A DNA stretch of 64,000 bases from Nonomuraea rhodomycinica (GTDB taxonomy: Bacteria; Actinomycetota; Actinomycetes; Streptosporangiales; Streptosporangiaceae). The stretch covers positions 868,001 to 932,000 of the forward strand of contig NZ_JABWGO010000001.1 of NCBI RefSeq assembly GCF_013363995.1, in the 5' to 3' direction. Below, piece after piece: positions 1 to 8,292 of the stretch (its first letter is position 1; every line of letters starts with the position of its first letter). The notes beneath the pieces were generated by a model that saw only the letters and a list, made by a program, of their open reading frames with translations, did no database searches and was not told where the DNA came from. A program made the translations under genes and the position numbers.

Positions 1-11
1 CCGGCTGGGAC

Positions 12-584
12 GTGCTGGACTTCTCCCACCAGGCGCTGCGCCAGGTCGTGCGCGGGGTGCCCGCGCAGGCGTGGCACCTGCCCACCCCCTGCGCGCAGTG
101 GGACGTCACCCAGGTGCTCCAGCACGCCGCCGGCGACCAGATCGGCTTCGCCGCGTTCCTCACCGGGGAGCCCGGTCCGGCCGAGGACCCGTTCGCGCCC
201 TCCGGCACCCTCGCCGGCGACCCGGAGGCGTACGCCGAGGCGGCCCTGAGCCGCTCGGCCGCGGCCTGGGCCGGCGTCGACCGCGCCGCCGAGCAGGTGC
301 CGGTCCCGGTGCCGCCGAACGCGATGGAGCCGTCGCTCGGCGCGGCCGCCTGCGCGCTCGACGCCGCCGTCCACGCGTGGGACATCGCGCTCGCCACCGG
401 GCAGCCGTCGCCGCTCACCGGCGAGGTGGCGCGGGAGCTGCTGGAGGCGGCCCGGCGGTTCGTCGAGCCGCTGCGCGCCTGGGGGGCGTACGCGGCGGTG
501 CTGCCGGCCGAGGACGGCGACGACGACGTGGCGGCGCTCCTGCGCTACCTGGGCCGCGACCCCCGCTGGACCCCGGCCACCTGA
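12..584 (+). CDS. TIGR03086-type metal-binding protein, probably 5'-truncated by the window
   Basis: The sequence resembles the TIGR03086 / mycothiol-dependent maleylpyruvate isomerase N-terminal (DinB-like) family. The N-terminal helix carries the family-typical PTPC.QWDV segment (about residues 24-31), followed by VLQHAAGDQ. The C-terminal half has the conserved AAVHAWDIALATG stretch. Related proteins usually start a few residues further upstream, and the frame is open to base 3, so the GTG at 12 is only the first visible start and the true start may lie outside the window. The family is DinB-like and often of unknown substrate; no enzymatic role can be assigned. Confidence 0.75.
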   Translation: MLDFSHQALRQVVRGVPAQAWHLPTPCAQWDVTQVLQHAAGDQIGFAAFLTGEPGPAEDPFAPSGTLAGDPEAYAEAALSRSAAAWAGVDRAAEQVPVPVPPNAMEPSLGAAACALDAAVHAWDIALATGQPSPLTGEVARELLEAARRFVEPLRAWGAYAAVLPAEDGDDDVAALLRYLGRDPRWTPAT

Positions 585-614
585 CCCCCGCGACGTCCTG
601 AAGCCCGCCCGCCG

Positions 615-1604
615 TCAGGCTCGGCGGGCGCAGGACGCGAGGCGATCGGCGAGCGCGACGACGAGGTCGCGCAGTTCGTCGGGGCGCTCGATGACGAACG
701 GCCGGTCGAGTGAGGCGAGCACCGGAGGCAGCCAGTCGAGCCGCTCCACCCGCAGCTCGACGCGCAGCCAGCGCTCGGCCGCCCGGTCCTCGCCCGCCGC
801 GGACTCGTCCTCCTCCAGGCTCGCCACGCCGGCGGGAAGGCGGGCGCGGATCTGCTCGACCGTGCCGTGGATCCGCAAGGTCACCTCATGCCGGTACGCG
901 GCCGTGGCGAACGCCGACAACACCCGCTGCGCCGGACCGGGGCCCACGGGCGTCGCGAACGAGCCGGGCAGGGTCCGCGCGTCCGCGATGCGATCGAGCC
1001 GGAAGGTCCGGTCCTCGCCGATCCGATCGTCCTTGCCCGTGACGTACCACCGGCCCGCATGGGCGACGATCCCGTACACGTGCAGCGTGCGTTCGCTGCG
1101 CCGTCCGTCGCGGTCGGTGTAGCGGATCGAGACCGGTCGGCGGTGGCGCACCGCATCGGCGACGGTGAGCAGGACCTCAGCGTCCGGGGTGTCGAACGCG
1201 CCGGGCTGATCGGTGAAGGCGAGAGCTTCCAGGAGGGCGTCGAGCCGGCGGGCGACGTGCTTGGGCAGCACCCGCCGGATCTTCGCCGAGGCCGTCTCGC
1301 CTGCCGTGTGCTCCGTCGTCGTCAACCCCGCTCGGCGGCCGGCGACCAGGCCGAGCAGCACGGCCAGCGCCTCGTCGTCGCTGAGCATGAGCGGAGGCAG
1401 GCGGTACCCGGGGGCGAGCCGGTACCCGCCGTAGCGGCCGCGCACCGACTCCACGGGCACGTCCAGGTCGATCAGCTGGTCCACATAGCGCCGCACGGTG
1501 CGCCCTTCGACGCCGAGCCGGTCGGCGAGTTCGGCCACCGTCCGGGTGCCGCCCGACTGCAGCAGCTCCAGGAGTGTCAGCACGCGGGCGGTCGGTCGAG
1601 GCAT
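615..1604 (-). CDS. YafY-type HTH/WYL-domain transcriptional regulator
   Basis: The protein (329 aa) has an N-terminal winged helix (about residues 1-60, RVLTLLELLQSGG...TVAELADRLGV, then the RTVRRYVDQL recognition helix). A WYL ligand-sensing domain follows at about residues 150-215, containing RPVSIRYTDRDG and the GRWYVTG core, with a C-terminal WCX-like extension. It is divergent from the VOC gene at 1698 and probably controls it and itself through the inverted repeat in the 93-bp gap. WYL proteins of this layout are common in actinobacteria and sense nucleic acids or other ligands; the signal here is unknown. Confidence 0.9.
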   Translation of the reverse strand: MPRPTARVLTLLELLQSGGTRTVAELADRLGVEGRTVRRYVDQLIDLDVPVESVRGRYGGYRLAPGYRLPPLMLSDDEALAVLLGLVAGRRAGLTTTEHTAGETASAKIRRVLPKHVARRLDALLEALAFTDQPGAFDTPDAEVLLTVADAVRHRRPVSIRYTDRDGRRSERTLHVYGIVAHAGRWYVTGKDDRIGEDRTFRLDRIADARTLPGSFATPVGPGPAQRVLSAFATAAYRHEVTLRIHGTVEQIRARLPAGVASLEEDESAAGEDRAAERWLRVELRVERLDWLPPVLASLDRPFVIERPDELRDLVVALADRLASCARRA

Positions 1605-1626
1605 GTTCGCAGCCTAATGCGAATAC

Positions 1627-1643
1627 TGGACCGATTCTGTCCA
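1627..1643. promoter_or_regulatory. Candidate operator, TGGAC-N7-GTCCA
   Basis: A 5-bp inverted repeat with a 7-bp spacer sits in the short divergent intergenic region between the WYL regulator and the VOC gene. It is the only clear dyad there, so it is a plausible binding site for the regulator. Spacing and half-site length are ordinary, so confidence is modest. Confidence 0.35.
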
Positions 1644-1697
1644 CTATTTCGCCTAGCCTGCGACGTGCACGCCTCCAGCACAGCCAAGGAGATTCCC

Positions 1698-2096
1698 ATG
1701 GACTTCGTCTCGATCCGCGTCATCACCAGCGACGTCGCGCGCCTCGTCGAGTTCTACGAGCGAGCCACAGGGGCGCGGGCGACGTGGGCCACCGACGACT
1801 TCGCCGAGCTCAGGACCGCGGGCGCCACCCTCGCGATCGCCGGCACCCGCACCGTCCCGCTGTTCGCCCCGGGCTCTGCCCGCCCGGCGGACAACCACAG
1901 CGTGATCACCGAGTTCCTCGTCGACGACGTGGACCGCGTTCACCGCGACCTGACCGGCTTCGTCACCGACTTCGTCACCGGGCCCACCACGATGCCGTGG
2001 GGCAACCGGTCGCTGCTGCTCCGCGACCCCGACGGCAACCTCGTCAACTTCTTCACCCCCGTCACCCCGGCGGCCATCGAGAAGTTCGCACGCTGA
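1698..2096 (+). CDS. VOC (glyoxalase/bleomycin-resistance fold) family protein
   Basis: This 132-aa protein has the vicinal-oxygen-chelate layout: an N-terminal FVSIRVITSDVARLVEFYERATG segment and a C-terminal LLLRDPDGNLVNFFTP segment with the family-typical DPDGN turn. The ATG at 1698 was chosen because AAGGAG lies 7 nt upstream and the homologous fold begins right there; the longer open frame upstream is a shadow of the WYL gene. Divergence from the WYL regulator suggests induction by its ligand. The family covers glyoxalases, dioxygenases and drug-binding proteins, so no substrate is assigned. Confidence 0.88.
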   Translation: MDFVSIRVITSDVARLVEFYERATGARATWATDDFAELRTAGATLAIAGTRTVPLFAPGSARPADNHSVITEFLVDDVDRVHRDLTGFVTDFVTGPTTMPWGNRSLLLRDPDGNLVNFFTPVTPAAIEKFAR

Positions 2097-2235
2097 CGCC
2101 ACGCACAGCCGGCCCCCGAAGGGCGCCCGTGCCCGCGGATCGACGCGGGCACGACCCGGGCGGCGGCCTGATCCTCGTCTTGGACCAGCAGTCCGAACCC
2201 CTGACGGAGATCCCGCAGGTGCCGAGACGCCCCGC

Positions 2236-2718
2236 CTAGCGCTCGTCGAGCACGAACAGGATGTGCTCGTCCTCGCCGTGCGTGACCGTGCCCGCACGCC
2301 GGAACCCGCACCTCTCCAGCAGCCGCACCGACCCGGTGTTGCCGCCGAACGGGTCGGCGTGCAGGGGGCGGGCCTTCTCGGCGCGCAGGAACAGCGTCAG
2401 CGCCCGGGTGCCGACACCCCGCCCCCAGAACGCGCGGCCGAACCAGTAGCCGAGGAAGCGCCGCTCCCCTTCCCACCAGGCGACGACGTTGCCCGCGAGC
2501 ACGCCGTCCACGACGACCGCCTGCACGAAGACCGTGGGGTCGCCCAGGACCACGGTGCGCCAGTGGGTCATGAACCGGTCGCGCTCACGGGCCGGGAACC
2601 GGGAGCGCCGGGTCGCCTCCGGGTCCTGCTCCTGCTCGAAGAAGACCTCCAGGTCGTCGTCCACCACGTCCCGCAGGATCACGTCCACGGCCCGGGGACC
2701 GTTCATGCCGTCACTCAT
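2236..2718 (-). CDS. GNAT family N-acetyltransferase
   Basis: The 160-aa protein matches the RimJ/RimL-like GNAT class. The acetyl-CoA-binding motif A is visible as FWGRGVGTRAL (about residues 95-105), and a FGGNTGSVRLLERCGFRRAG segment gives the C-terminal beta-bulge signature. Its start overlaps the stop of the upstream gene (2711-3454) by 8 bp, so the two are translationally coupled. The acetylated substrate is not predictable. Confidence 0.9.
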   Translation of the reverse strand: MSDGMNGPRAVDVILRDVVDDDLEVFFEQEQDPEATRRSRFPARERDRFMTHWRTVVLGDPTVFVQAVVVDGVLAGNVVAWWEGERRFLGYWFGRAFWGRGVGTRALTLFLRAEKARPLHADPFGGNTGSVRLLERCGFRRAGTVTHGEDEHILFVLDER

Positions 2719-3454
2719 GACCGCCGAGTCTGGCAGGCGCCACCGACAGTTCCCGGTGACGTTGCTCCTCCCACAGGTCCAGGGCGTTGCGCAGCTCGCG
2801 CTCGGCGCGGGGCGAGCGCGTGCCGGCCAGGCCCTGCCTGAGCAGGCGGGCCGGGGCGGGGCCGGCGAGCCACGCGTCCACGGCGGCGTACCATGGGTCG
2901 TGGCCGGCCGTCCGGCTGCGCCAGTCGCGGACGAGGGCGGCCACGTGCCGGGCCGCCGCCTCCTCGCCGGCCGTCTCCTCCCACACCGCCAGGTACGGGG
3001 CCGGGTCCAGGCGGAACTCGCCGCCGATGATCTCCAGCAGGTGCGGGGCGTCGAGCTCGCGCGGGTAGGCGCTCAGCGTCTCGCGCCACCAGAGGCCGAC
3101 GGCCGCCACGACGGCGCGCCTCTCGTCGTCCGGCCAGCTCGCCCAGTGCGAGGCCGCCACGCGGGCCAGGACCGGCCCGACGAACCAGCCGTCCATCTCC
3201 TCGGTGATCAGCAGCTCCAGCAGGCGCGGGAGGTAGTGCTTGAAGTCGGCCTCGCCGCCCCAGGCGGAGTGGTTCCAGGCGTACGGTTCGAGGGCCTCGG
3301 CGCCGAGGGAGCGCAGCGGCCCGGTCCGGGCGGCCCGGACCAGCTCCGGGGGGACGCAGTGGTCGCAGACGACGGTGTCCTCCGGGAGCGGGTGCCGGGA
3401 GAAGGTCGCGTAGAGGTGGTCCAGCGCTGTGCGCAAGTCGGGGTCCGTGCTCAC
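2711..3454 (-). CDS. Conserved hypothetical protein
   Basis: This soluble, Trp-rich 247-aa protein has no signal peptide and no membrane segment. An early CDHCVPPELV motif (about residues 32-41) and many acidic/tryptophan helices (WFVGPVLARVAASHWASWPDDERRAV) are visible. I know of similar uncharacterised proteins in actinomycetes but cannot name a domain. It forms a two-gene operon with the downstream acetyltransferase through an 8-bp overlap. The coding frame is well supported by third-position GC bias and length. Confidence 0.7.
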   Translation of the reverse strand: MSTDPDLRTALDHLYATFSRHPLPEDTVVCDHCVPPELVRAARTGPLRSLGAEALEPYAWNHSAWGGEADFKHYLPRLLELLITEEMDGWFVGPVLARVAASHWASWPDDERRAVVAAVGLWWRETLSAYPRELDAPHLLEIIGGEFRLDPAPYLAVWEETAGEEAAARHVAALVRDWRSRTAGHDPWYAAVDAWLAGPAPARLLRQGLAGTRSPRAERELRNALDLWEEQRHRELSVAPARLGGHE

Positions 3455-3629
3455 CTCACGGGATGCTAGACCGCCCGGCGCCGCGCCACGCGCGACTTCG
3501 CAGATGCGGCGCGCCGCCGGGGACGGCGCTCACTCCGGGACGGGTGGATGGAGGAAGGCGGCCTGGACGCCCGCCGAGGGGAGGGGCGCGGGCGGTCCCC
3601 TCCGCCCGCCCGCGCCCGCGAGGCCCGCA

Positions 3630-3664
3630 CCGGGCGGCGCGTGCCCGACACGCGCGCCGCCCGG
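3630..3664 (-). terminator. GC-rich hairpin terminator of the exported protein gene
   Basis: Perfect 12-bp arms (3630-3641 and 3653-3664) flank an 11-nt loop, just past the stop codon of the minus-strand gene at 3671. There is no T-tract, as is usual for high-GC actinobacteria. Confidence 0.6.
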
Positions 3665-3670
3665 TCGCGG

Positions 3671-4255
3671 TCAGCCCTGGACCACGGTGAAGCGGGCGTG
3701 GATCTTGGAGGAGGCCCCCGTCCCGAACCGCGTGCCGTTCACCACCGCTCCGTAGCCCGCCCCGTTCGCCCAGTCCAGGGTCATCACCCCGGGCCGGGAC
3801 GAGAAGTCGATGCTCGCGACCATCTCGGTGAAGGCGCTGCTGCCCCCGATGGCCGAGGACCCGTGGGCGCTCAGGCTCACCCGGTCGCCGTTGATCTGGT
3901 AGCGGCCGCGCAGCGGGTACAGGTCGGTGCGGACGTCCGTGGTGGTGAAGGCGAACGTGCCGTTGTCGAAGAAGGTGAAGACGGCGTTGGCCACCCGGGC
4001 CCGCGCGCGGGCGCTGGGTGCGCCCTTGACCTGCTGGAAGGCGAGGAGCCGCCCCACCCGCAGCACCACCGCCGCCCGCGCCCTGACCGCCGCCTGGAGG
4101 CTTTGCGCCCGGTACGCCGTCGCCGTCCCCGTCCCCGTCCCCGTCGCCGTCGCCGCGTTCGCCGGGGCCGGCGCGACCAGCAGCGCGCCCAGGCCCGCCA
4201 GCAGCGCCGCCCCCGCCAGGAACCGCCGCCCGCCCATCACATGCTCAGTGCCCAT
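3671..4255 (-). CDS. Exported hypothetical protein with Thr-Gly/Ala linker
   Basis: The chosen start (4255) follows GGAGGGG by about 5 nt. It gives a 194-aa protein with a clear signal peptide (GGRRFLAGAALLAGLGALLVAPAPANA). A low-complexity ATGTGTGTAT stretch follows. The mature part is beta-rich with FTFFDNGTFAFTTTDV and GRYQINGDRVSLSA, resembling a small lipocalin/avidin-like barrel, although I cannot assign a family. The 83 residues upstream of this start in the same frame are Arg/Ala-rich shadow of the antisense strand. It probably acts outside the membrane. Confidence 0.7.
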   Translation of the reverse strand: MGTEHVMGGRRFLAGAALLAGLGALLVAPAPANAATATGTGTGTATAYRAQSLQAAVRARAAVVLRVGRLLAFQQVKGAPSARARARVANAVFTFFDNGTFAFTTTDVRTDLYPLRGRYQINGDRVSLSAHGSSAIGGSSAFTEMVASIDFSSRPGVMTLDWANGAGYGAVVNGTRFGTGASSKIHARFTVVQG

Positions 4256-4355
4256 GTTCCCCTCCGGTGCAGCCGTCGTCACCTCATGGGTACCGCCCGT
4301 TGGAACGGTCCGGTATCCCCGGAAAGCTGGGGATTGCCGCCGGGGCGGCCCTGTG

Positions 4356-5255
4356 CTAGGGAGGCATGCCCAGCTCGTTGGCCCAGCGGATGGCCGCGCT
4401 GAGCGGCGCCAGGTTGCGGCTCTCGCCGGGATGGCAGGCCACGTACTTGTCGCGCACGCCCGCCAGCAGGTCCGACACCCGGTCCTCGCCGACGCGCAGC
4501 TCACGGGCCGCCTCGTGCCGGGTCATGCCGAGATGGCCGACCAGCCGCACCACCTCCCGCTCGCGCGCGGTCAGCCGGTAGCGGCGGTCCCTGCGGCGGC
4601 GTCGTACGACCTCGAAGACCCGGGCGACCAGCGCGTGCAGCTCGGCCTCGGGCACCCCGGCGCGCCGCGCGGCCTCCGCGGCGCTGTCGCCCTGGGCGAA
4701 GGCCCGCACGACGCCCAGCTCCACCGGCCCGAGCTCGCCGTCGGCCAGCGGGCGGCGGCGGACGTCCTCCAGCACGTAGCCGGCCAGGCGGGCCGAGACG
4801 TGGTGGTGGCCCTCGACGACGGCCGCGACCGCCGAGACGAACTCCGCGGGCACGGACGTCTTCTCCACGAACCCCCGCGCCCCCTGCTCGATCGCGTCCA
4901 GCACCTGCTCGGGCGTGGCCACCCCGGACATGGCCAGCACCCGGCAGCCGTGCGCGGACAGGTGCCGGATCGCGCCGCCCCACGACAGGCCGGGCAGCAG
5001 CCGCAGGTCGCAGATCGCGACGTCCGGGGCCAGCGCCCAGTCGATGTCCTCCACGTCCGTGACCGGGGGCAGGACCGCGAAGCCCGCGTCCAGCAGCCGC
5101 AGCGTGATGGACTCCGTGACCGACGGATGGTCGTCGACGATGATCAGCTTGGCGGAGCCCGCCCCGGAGCCCACGCCGGGGACCGCGCCGGGGACCGCGC
5201 CGGGGACCGCGCCGGGGACCGCGCCGGGGCCGCCGCCGGGGTCCTCATCCGGCAT
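4356..5255 (-). CDS. Two-component response regulator with degenerate LuxR-type output domain
   Basis: The 299-aa protein begins with a repetitive tail (PGAVPGAVPGAVPGAVPG, residues about 9-28) encoded by a 12-bp minisatellite. A receiver domain follows: IIVDDHP acidic pocket, phospho-acceptor Asp in VAICDLRLLPG, Ser/Thr in VLAMSGVA and Lys in FVEKTS. The C-terminal part has RLTAREREVVRLVGHLGMTRHEAARELRV, a LuxR/sigma-4-like HTH, preceded by an extra helical region. Its start overlaps the stop of the kinase gene 5245-6399, so this is a cognate pair. SD GGAG lies 8 nt before the ATG. Confidence 0.88.
   Translation of the reverse strand: MPDEDPGGGPGAVPGAVPGAVPGAVPGVGSGAGSAKLIIVDDHPSVTESITLRLLDAGFAVLPPVTDVEDIDWALAPDVAICDLRLLPGLSWGGAIRHLSAHGCRVLAMSGVATPEQVLDAIEQGARGFVEKTSVPAEFVSAVAAVVEGHHHVSARLAGYVLEDVRRRPLADGELGPVELGVVRAFAQGDSAAEAARRAGVPEAELHALVARVFEVVRRRRRDRRYRLTAREREVVRLVGHLGMTRHEAARELRVGEDRVSDLLAGVRDKYVACHPGESRNLAPLSAAIRWANELGMPP
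5173..5230. repeat. 12-bp in-frame minisatellite in the response regulator
   Basis: Four to five copies of a 12-bp unit (gccggggaccgc) lie inside the first 30 codons of the response regulator and encode the tetrapeptide repeat PGAV. The unit is a multiple of 3, so copy-number change would lengthen or shorten the tail without a frameshift. Confidence 0.85.
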
Positions 5256-6399
5256 GGGCGGTCTCCGGCCAGCGGATCGCGACGCGCGTGCCCGCCCCGG
5301 GTTCGGAGGTGACGTCGCAGACGCCCCCGTGCCGGGCGACGGCGGCGAACGTGCGCAGGAACCCGCCGCCCGGCCGGACCCGCCCCGCCGCGAACCCGCG
5401 TCCCCGGTCGCGGATCACCACCTCCAGCCGGTCGGGGGCCGCCTCCACGAACAGGTTCACGCGCGCCTCCTCGCCCGCGTGCTTGAGCACGTTCGTGAGC
5501 GCCTCGCGGGCCGCCGCGGCGACCGCCTCGCCCACCTCCTCGGGCGGGTCGCCGTCCACGAGGATCACCGACGTCAGCGCCAGCCCCCGCGCGAGGTAGG
5601 CGTCGCAGACCTCCTCCATGAGCCGCTCGAACGGCAGCTCGTCGGCGGCGCGGGGGTCCATGATGAAGCGGCGCGCCCGGTTGGCCCCGAGCCGCGCCGC
5701 CCGCGCCAGCCCGGGATCGACGTGCTGCCCGGCGGCCACGTGGTCGACGATGGGCAGCAGGTGGTCGTGGATCTCCCGGTGGGTGCGCTCCCGGTGCCGG
5801 GTGATCATGGTGAGGCGTTCCTGCTCGGCGAGCAGGCGCTCGGCCCGCCGGGTGGCGTCCTGGGCCTTCTCCGCCGCGTCCGCCAGCGTGCGCAGCTCCC
5901 GGCCGATCAGCACCGCGATGGCGTACCAGAGCAGGAACCCGAGCAGGTCGGAGACCACCTTGATGGCGTAGTGCGGGTAGAGCGCGACCGGCCACGACAG
6001 GCACAGCGCCGCGAGCCCCGGCACGGCCCGCCGGCCGAACCCCAGCCCGAACCCCATCGCCGCCGACGCCACCAGGCTGTACGGCAGGAACTCCGTCGTG
6101 ATCACGTTGCGCTCCGCCGGGAACGCGGCGCGCGTGCCGACGAGCATGACCACGACGCAGAACACGACGTCGCCCCAGATGAGCACCGGGTCGCGCAGGT
6201 CGCCCGAGCGCCAGGCGCGGCGGAAGAACCACGTCGCCTCGGCGGTGGCCGCCAGCGCGGTGGCGACGGACAGCACCGGGTGGGCCAGGTCGTTCCAGCC
6301 GAGCAGCGGGATGTAGACGAAGGGCGTGGTCCCGGCCCGGGTGTAGGCGATCATCCTGGCCATGCGCTCCTCGGTGTGGCGTTTCACCTGGCCCGACAC
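5245..6399 (-). CDS. Membrane sensor histidine kinase (NarL/LuxR partner type)
   Basis: The N-terminal half has about five to six hydrophobic segments (FVYIPLLGW, VLSVATALAATAEATWFF, VLIWGDVVFCVVVMLV and others). A coiled coil (LADAAEKAQDATRRAERLLAEQERL) and the H-box THREIHDHLLPIVDH of the HisKA_3 class follow. The C-terminus has an N-box (REALTNVLKHA), G1 (RDRGRGF) and GAGTRVAIRWP. The GTG at 6399 was chosen because GGAGG lies 5 nt before it; an ATG at 6363 is an alternative. It is coupled to its response regulator by an 11-bp overlap. The sensed signal is unknown. Confidence 0.88.
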   Translation of the reverse strand: MSGQVKRHTEERMARMIAYTRAGTTPFVYIPLLGWNDLAHPVLSVATALAATAEATWFFRRAWRSGDLRDPVLIWGDVVFCVVVMLVGTRAAFPAERNVITTEFLPYSLVASAAMGFGLGFGRRAVPGLAALCLSWPVALYPHYAIKVVSDLLGFLLWYAIAVLIGRELRTLADAAEKAQDATRRAERLLAEQERLTMITRHRERTHREIHDHLLPIVDHVAAGQHVDPGLARAARLGANRARRFIMDPRAADELPFERLMEEVCDAYLARGLALTSVILVDGDPPEEVGEAVAAAAREALTNVLKHAGEEARVNLFVEAAPDRLEVVIRDRGRGFAAGRVRPGGGFLRTFAAVARHGGVCDVTSEPGAGTRVAIRWPETAHAG

Positions 6400-6670
6400 C
6401 ACACCTCCTCGGCCGCCCCTCCGCAGACCTGGAGCCCCCGCCACCCTCGGCCCTCGCTCCGGACATCGCCGCGATCGGCGGGTTGGTTACGCGGAGCCCG
6501 CCGCTTTCCTGACATGTCATGACCTGGTGAGTGGCGTGGCGGACACGCTACGCCCACCTCGACGCCACATCTCCCACTCGACATCCCGGAGTAACCCGAA
6601 TCTCAACCCATGGTCATGCACGATTGTCAGGTTCAAGGGCGGAACCGCTCCCCCGGACCCGAGGAGACCC

Positions 6671-7525
6671 ATGTCCCGACGACCCGGCCTCGTCATCGCG
6701 ACCACGCTGATCGTCCTGGCGGCTCTCACCGCCCCGCCCGCCTCCGCTGCCTCCCGTGGGGAGGCACCAGTCGCCGTCGCCCACCGGGGCGCCTCCGCGT
6801 ACGCGCCCGAGAACACCCTCGCCGCCTTCGAGCTGGCCGCCGAGCAGGGCGCCGACCTGTACGAGCTGGACGTCCAGGAGACGCGCGACCACCGGCTCGT
6901 CCTCATGCACGACACCACGCTCGCCCGCACCACCGACGCCGAGCGGGTCTTCCCCGGCCGGGCGCCGTGGCGCGTGTCCGGCCTGTCGCTGGCCGAGATC
7001 CGCAAGCTGGACGCCGGCTCCTGGTTCGGCGGAGACTTCGCGGGCGAGCGGGTCCCCACGCTCGCCGAGACGCTGAGCGCCATGAGCGGCAGCGGGATGG
7101 GGCTGCTGCTGGAGATCAAGGCCCCGCACCTGTACCCCGGCATCGAGGCCCGCGTCGCCGCCGAGCTGCGCCGCTTCCCCGTGTGGCTGGAGCCGGGGCG
7201 GCTCGTGGTGCAGTCGTTCGACTGGGACTCGATGCGCCGCTTCCACGCGCTCATGCCGGACGTCGCGGTGGGGATCCTCGGGACGCCGTCCCTCGGGCGG
7301 CTGGCCGAGCTGGCCCGCTTCGCCGACCAGATCAACCCGCCGTACCGGGACATCACCTCCGACTACGTGCGACGGGTGCACGCGCGCGGCATGCGGGTGC
7401 TCACCTGGACCGTGGACGACCCGGCCGTCATGCGGCGGATGCTCGGCCACGGCGTGGACGGCGTCATCTCCAACCGGCCGGACGTGGTGCGGGACGTCCT
7501 CGGCGAGGACCGCCGCGCCGCCTGA
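6671..7525 (+). CDS. glpQ: Secreted glycerophosphodiester phosphodiesterase
   Basis: The ATG at 6671 follows GAGGAG and gives a 284-aa protein with a signal peptide (LVIATTLIVLAALTAPPASA). The mature enzyme has the GDPD signature: VAHRGASAYAPENT, the metal-binding ELDVQETRD pair, catalytic His in LVLMHDTTLART, LLLEIKAP, and C-terminal LTWTVDDP. It hydrolyses glycerophosphodiesters, or possibly teichoic-acid chains, to glycerol-3-phosphate outside the cell. The upstream 6400-6670 gap contains AT-richer promoter-like sequence near 6600-6640. The gene appears monocistronic. The symbol is by family; substrate preference is not shown. Confidence 0.9.
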   Translation: MSRRPGLVIATTLIVLAALTAPPASAASRGEAPVAVAHRGASAYAPENTLAAFELAAEQGADLYELDVQETRDHRLVLMHDTTLARTTDAERVFPGRAPWRVSGLSLAEIRKLDAGSWFGGDFAGERVPTLAETLSAMSGSGMGLLLEIKAPHLYPGIEARVAAELRRFPVWLEPGRLVVQSFDWDSMRRFHALMPDVAVGILGTPSLGRLAELARFADQINPPYRDITSDYVRRVHARGMRVLTWTVDDPAVMRRMLGHGVDGVISNRPDVVRDVLGEDRRAA

Positions 7526-7551
7526 CGCCCGGCCGCGCGCGGGGCGGCGCG

Positions 7552-8139
7552 TCAGCCCACGCCGAAGGCCGCCAGCGTGGCCCAGGTACTGGCGACGCCC
7601 ACCAGGGCGCCCGCCGCCACCTGGGCCGCCGTGTGGTGGGCCAGCCGTACCCGGGCCCAGCACACCAGCGCCACGACGGCGCCGCCGGCGAGCACGGTCG
7701 GCACGGGCGGCAGGACGTGCGCCAGGACCACCACCGTGCCCGCCGACACGGCGGCGTGGAAGGAGATCTTCCATCGCAGCGTCACGGGCACGGTCACGGC
7801 CAGCGCGACGAGCATGGCCGTGACGGTCGCCACCAGCAGCGTGGGCGCGCCGAGGGCCACGAGCAGCACGAGCGCGACCAGCACGGCCCCCACCGCCGAC
7901 AGCAGCGGGCCGGTGCGGCGGGCCCGGTCGACGATGTGGTGGGAGTCCAGCCGCCCCGACCGCACACCGAGCGCGATCACCGCGGCGGGCACGCCGCCGC
8001 ACAGCGCGGAGGCCAGCAGGCCCCAGGCGGCGCCCGCCCAGCCCTCGGCCAGCAGCCCCACGAGCGGCGGCATGGCGATGACCAGCACCTGCGGTGCCAG
8101 CACGTCCGTCACCCTGCGCGCCACCTGGTCGGCCATCAT
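7552..8139 (-). CDS. PAP2-superfamily-like integral membrane protein
   Basis: The 195-aa protein has five to six hydrophobic segments. It carries the remnants of PAP2 phosphatase motifs: WKISFHAAVSAGT in place of the PSGH motif and RVRLAHHTAAQVAAG in place of the SR..HxxxD motif. Actinobacterial homologues with this pattern are annotated as PAP2 family. No ribosome-binding site precedes any of the three candidate ATGs (8136, 8139, 8151), which suggests leaderless translation. The open frame continues to 9180, but that part is the shadow of the LuxR gene. Catalysis is uncertain because the motifs are degenerate. Confidence 0.7.
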   Translation of the reverse strand: MMADQVARRVTDVLAPQVLVIAMPPLVGLLAEGWAGAAWGLLASALCGGVPAAVIALGVRSGRLDSHHIVDRARRTGPLLSAVGAVLVALVLLVALGAPTLLVATVTAMLVALAVTVPVTLRWKISFHAAVSAGTVVVLAHVLPPVPTVLAGGAVVALVCWARVRLAHHTAAQVAAGALVGVASTWATLAAFGVG

Positions 8140-8292
8140 GGCAGCACACATTACGCGATCATGGCGGCCGTTCCACGCCCCGGCCACGTGCCTGTCGCGG
8201 GCGCGTCCGCGCGTCTCGCCTGTGCCAGGTGGTGCGCGGGCATCGGCAGCGTGGCTGAGCGAAAGGCCGGGCCTTGTGGGATATAAAGAACC

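Noticed and set aside
867..1697. Long N-terminal extension of the VOC gene
   Set aside because: It is antisense to the WYL regulator. The ATG at 1698 has an ideal ribosome-binding site and the fold starts there.
4915..6522. Plus-strand 535-codon frame opposite the two-component genes
   Set aside because: The kinase and regulator on the minus strand have complete motifs; this frame has none.
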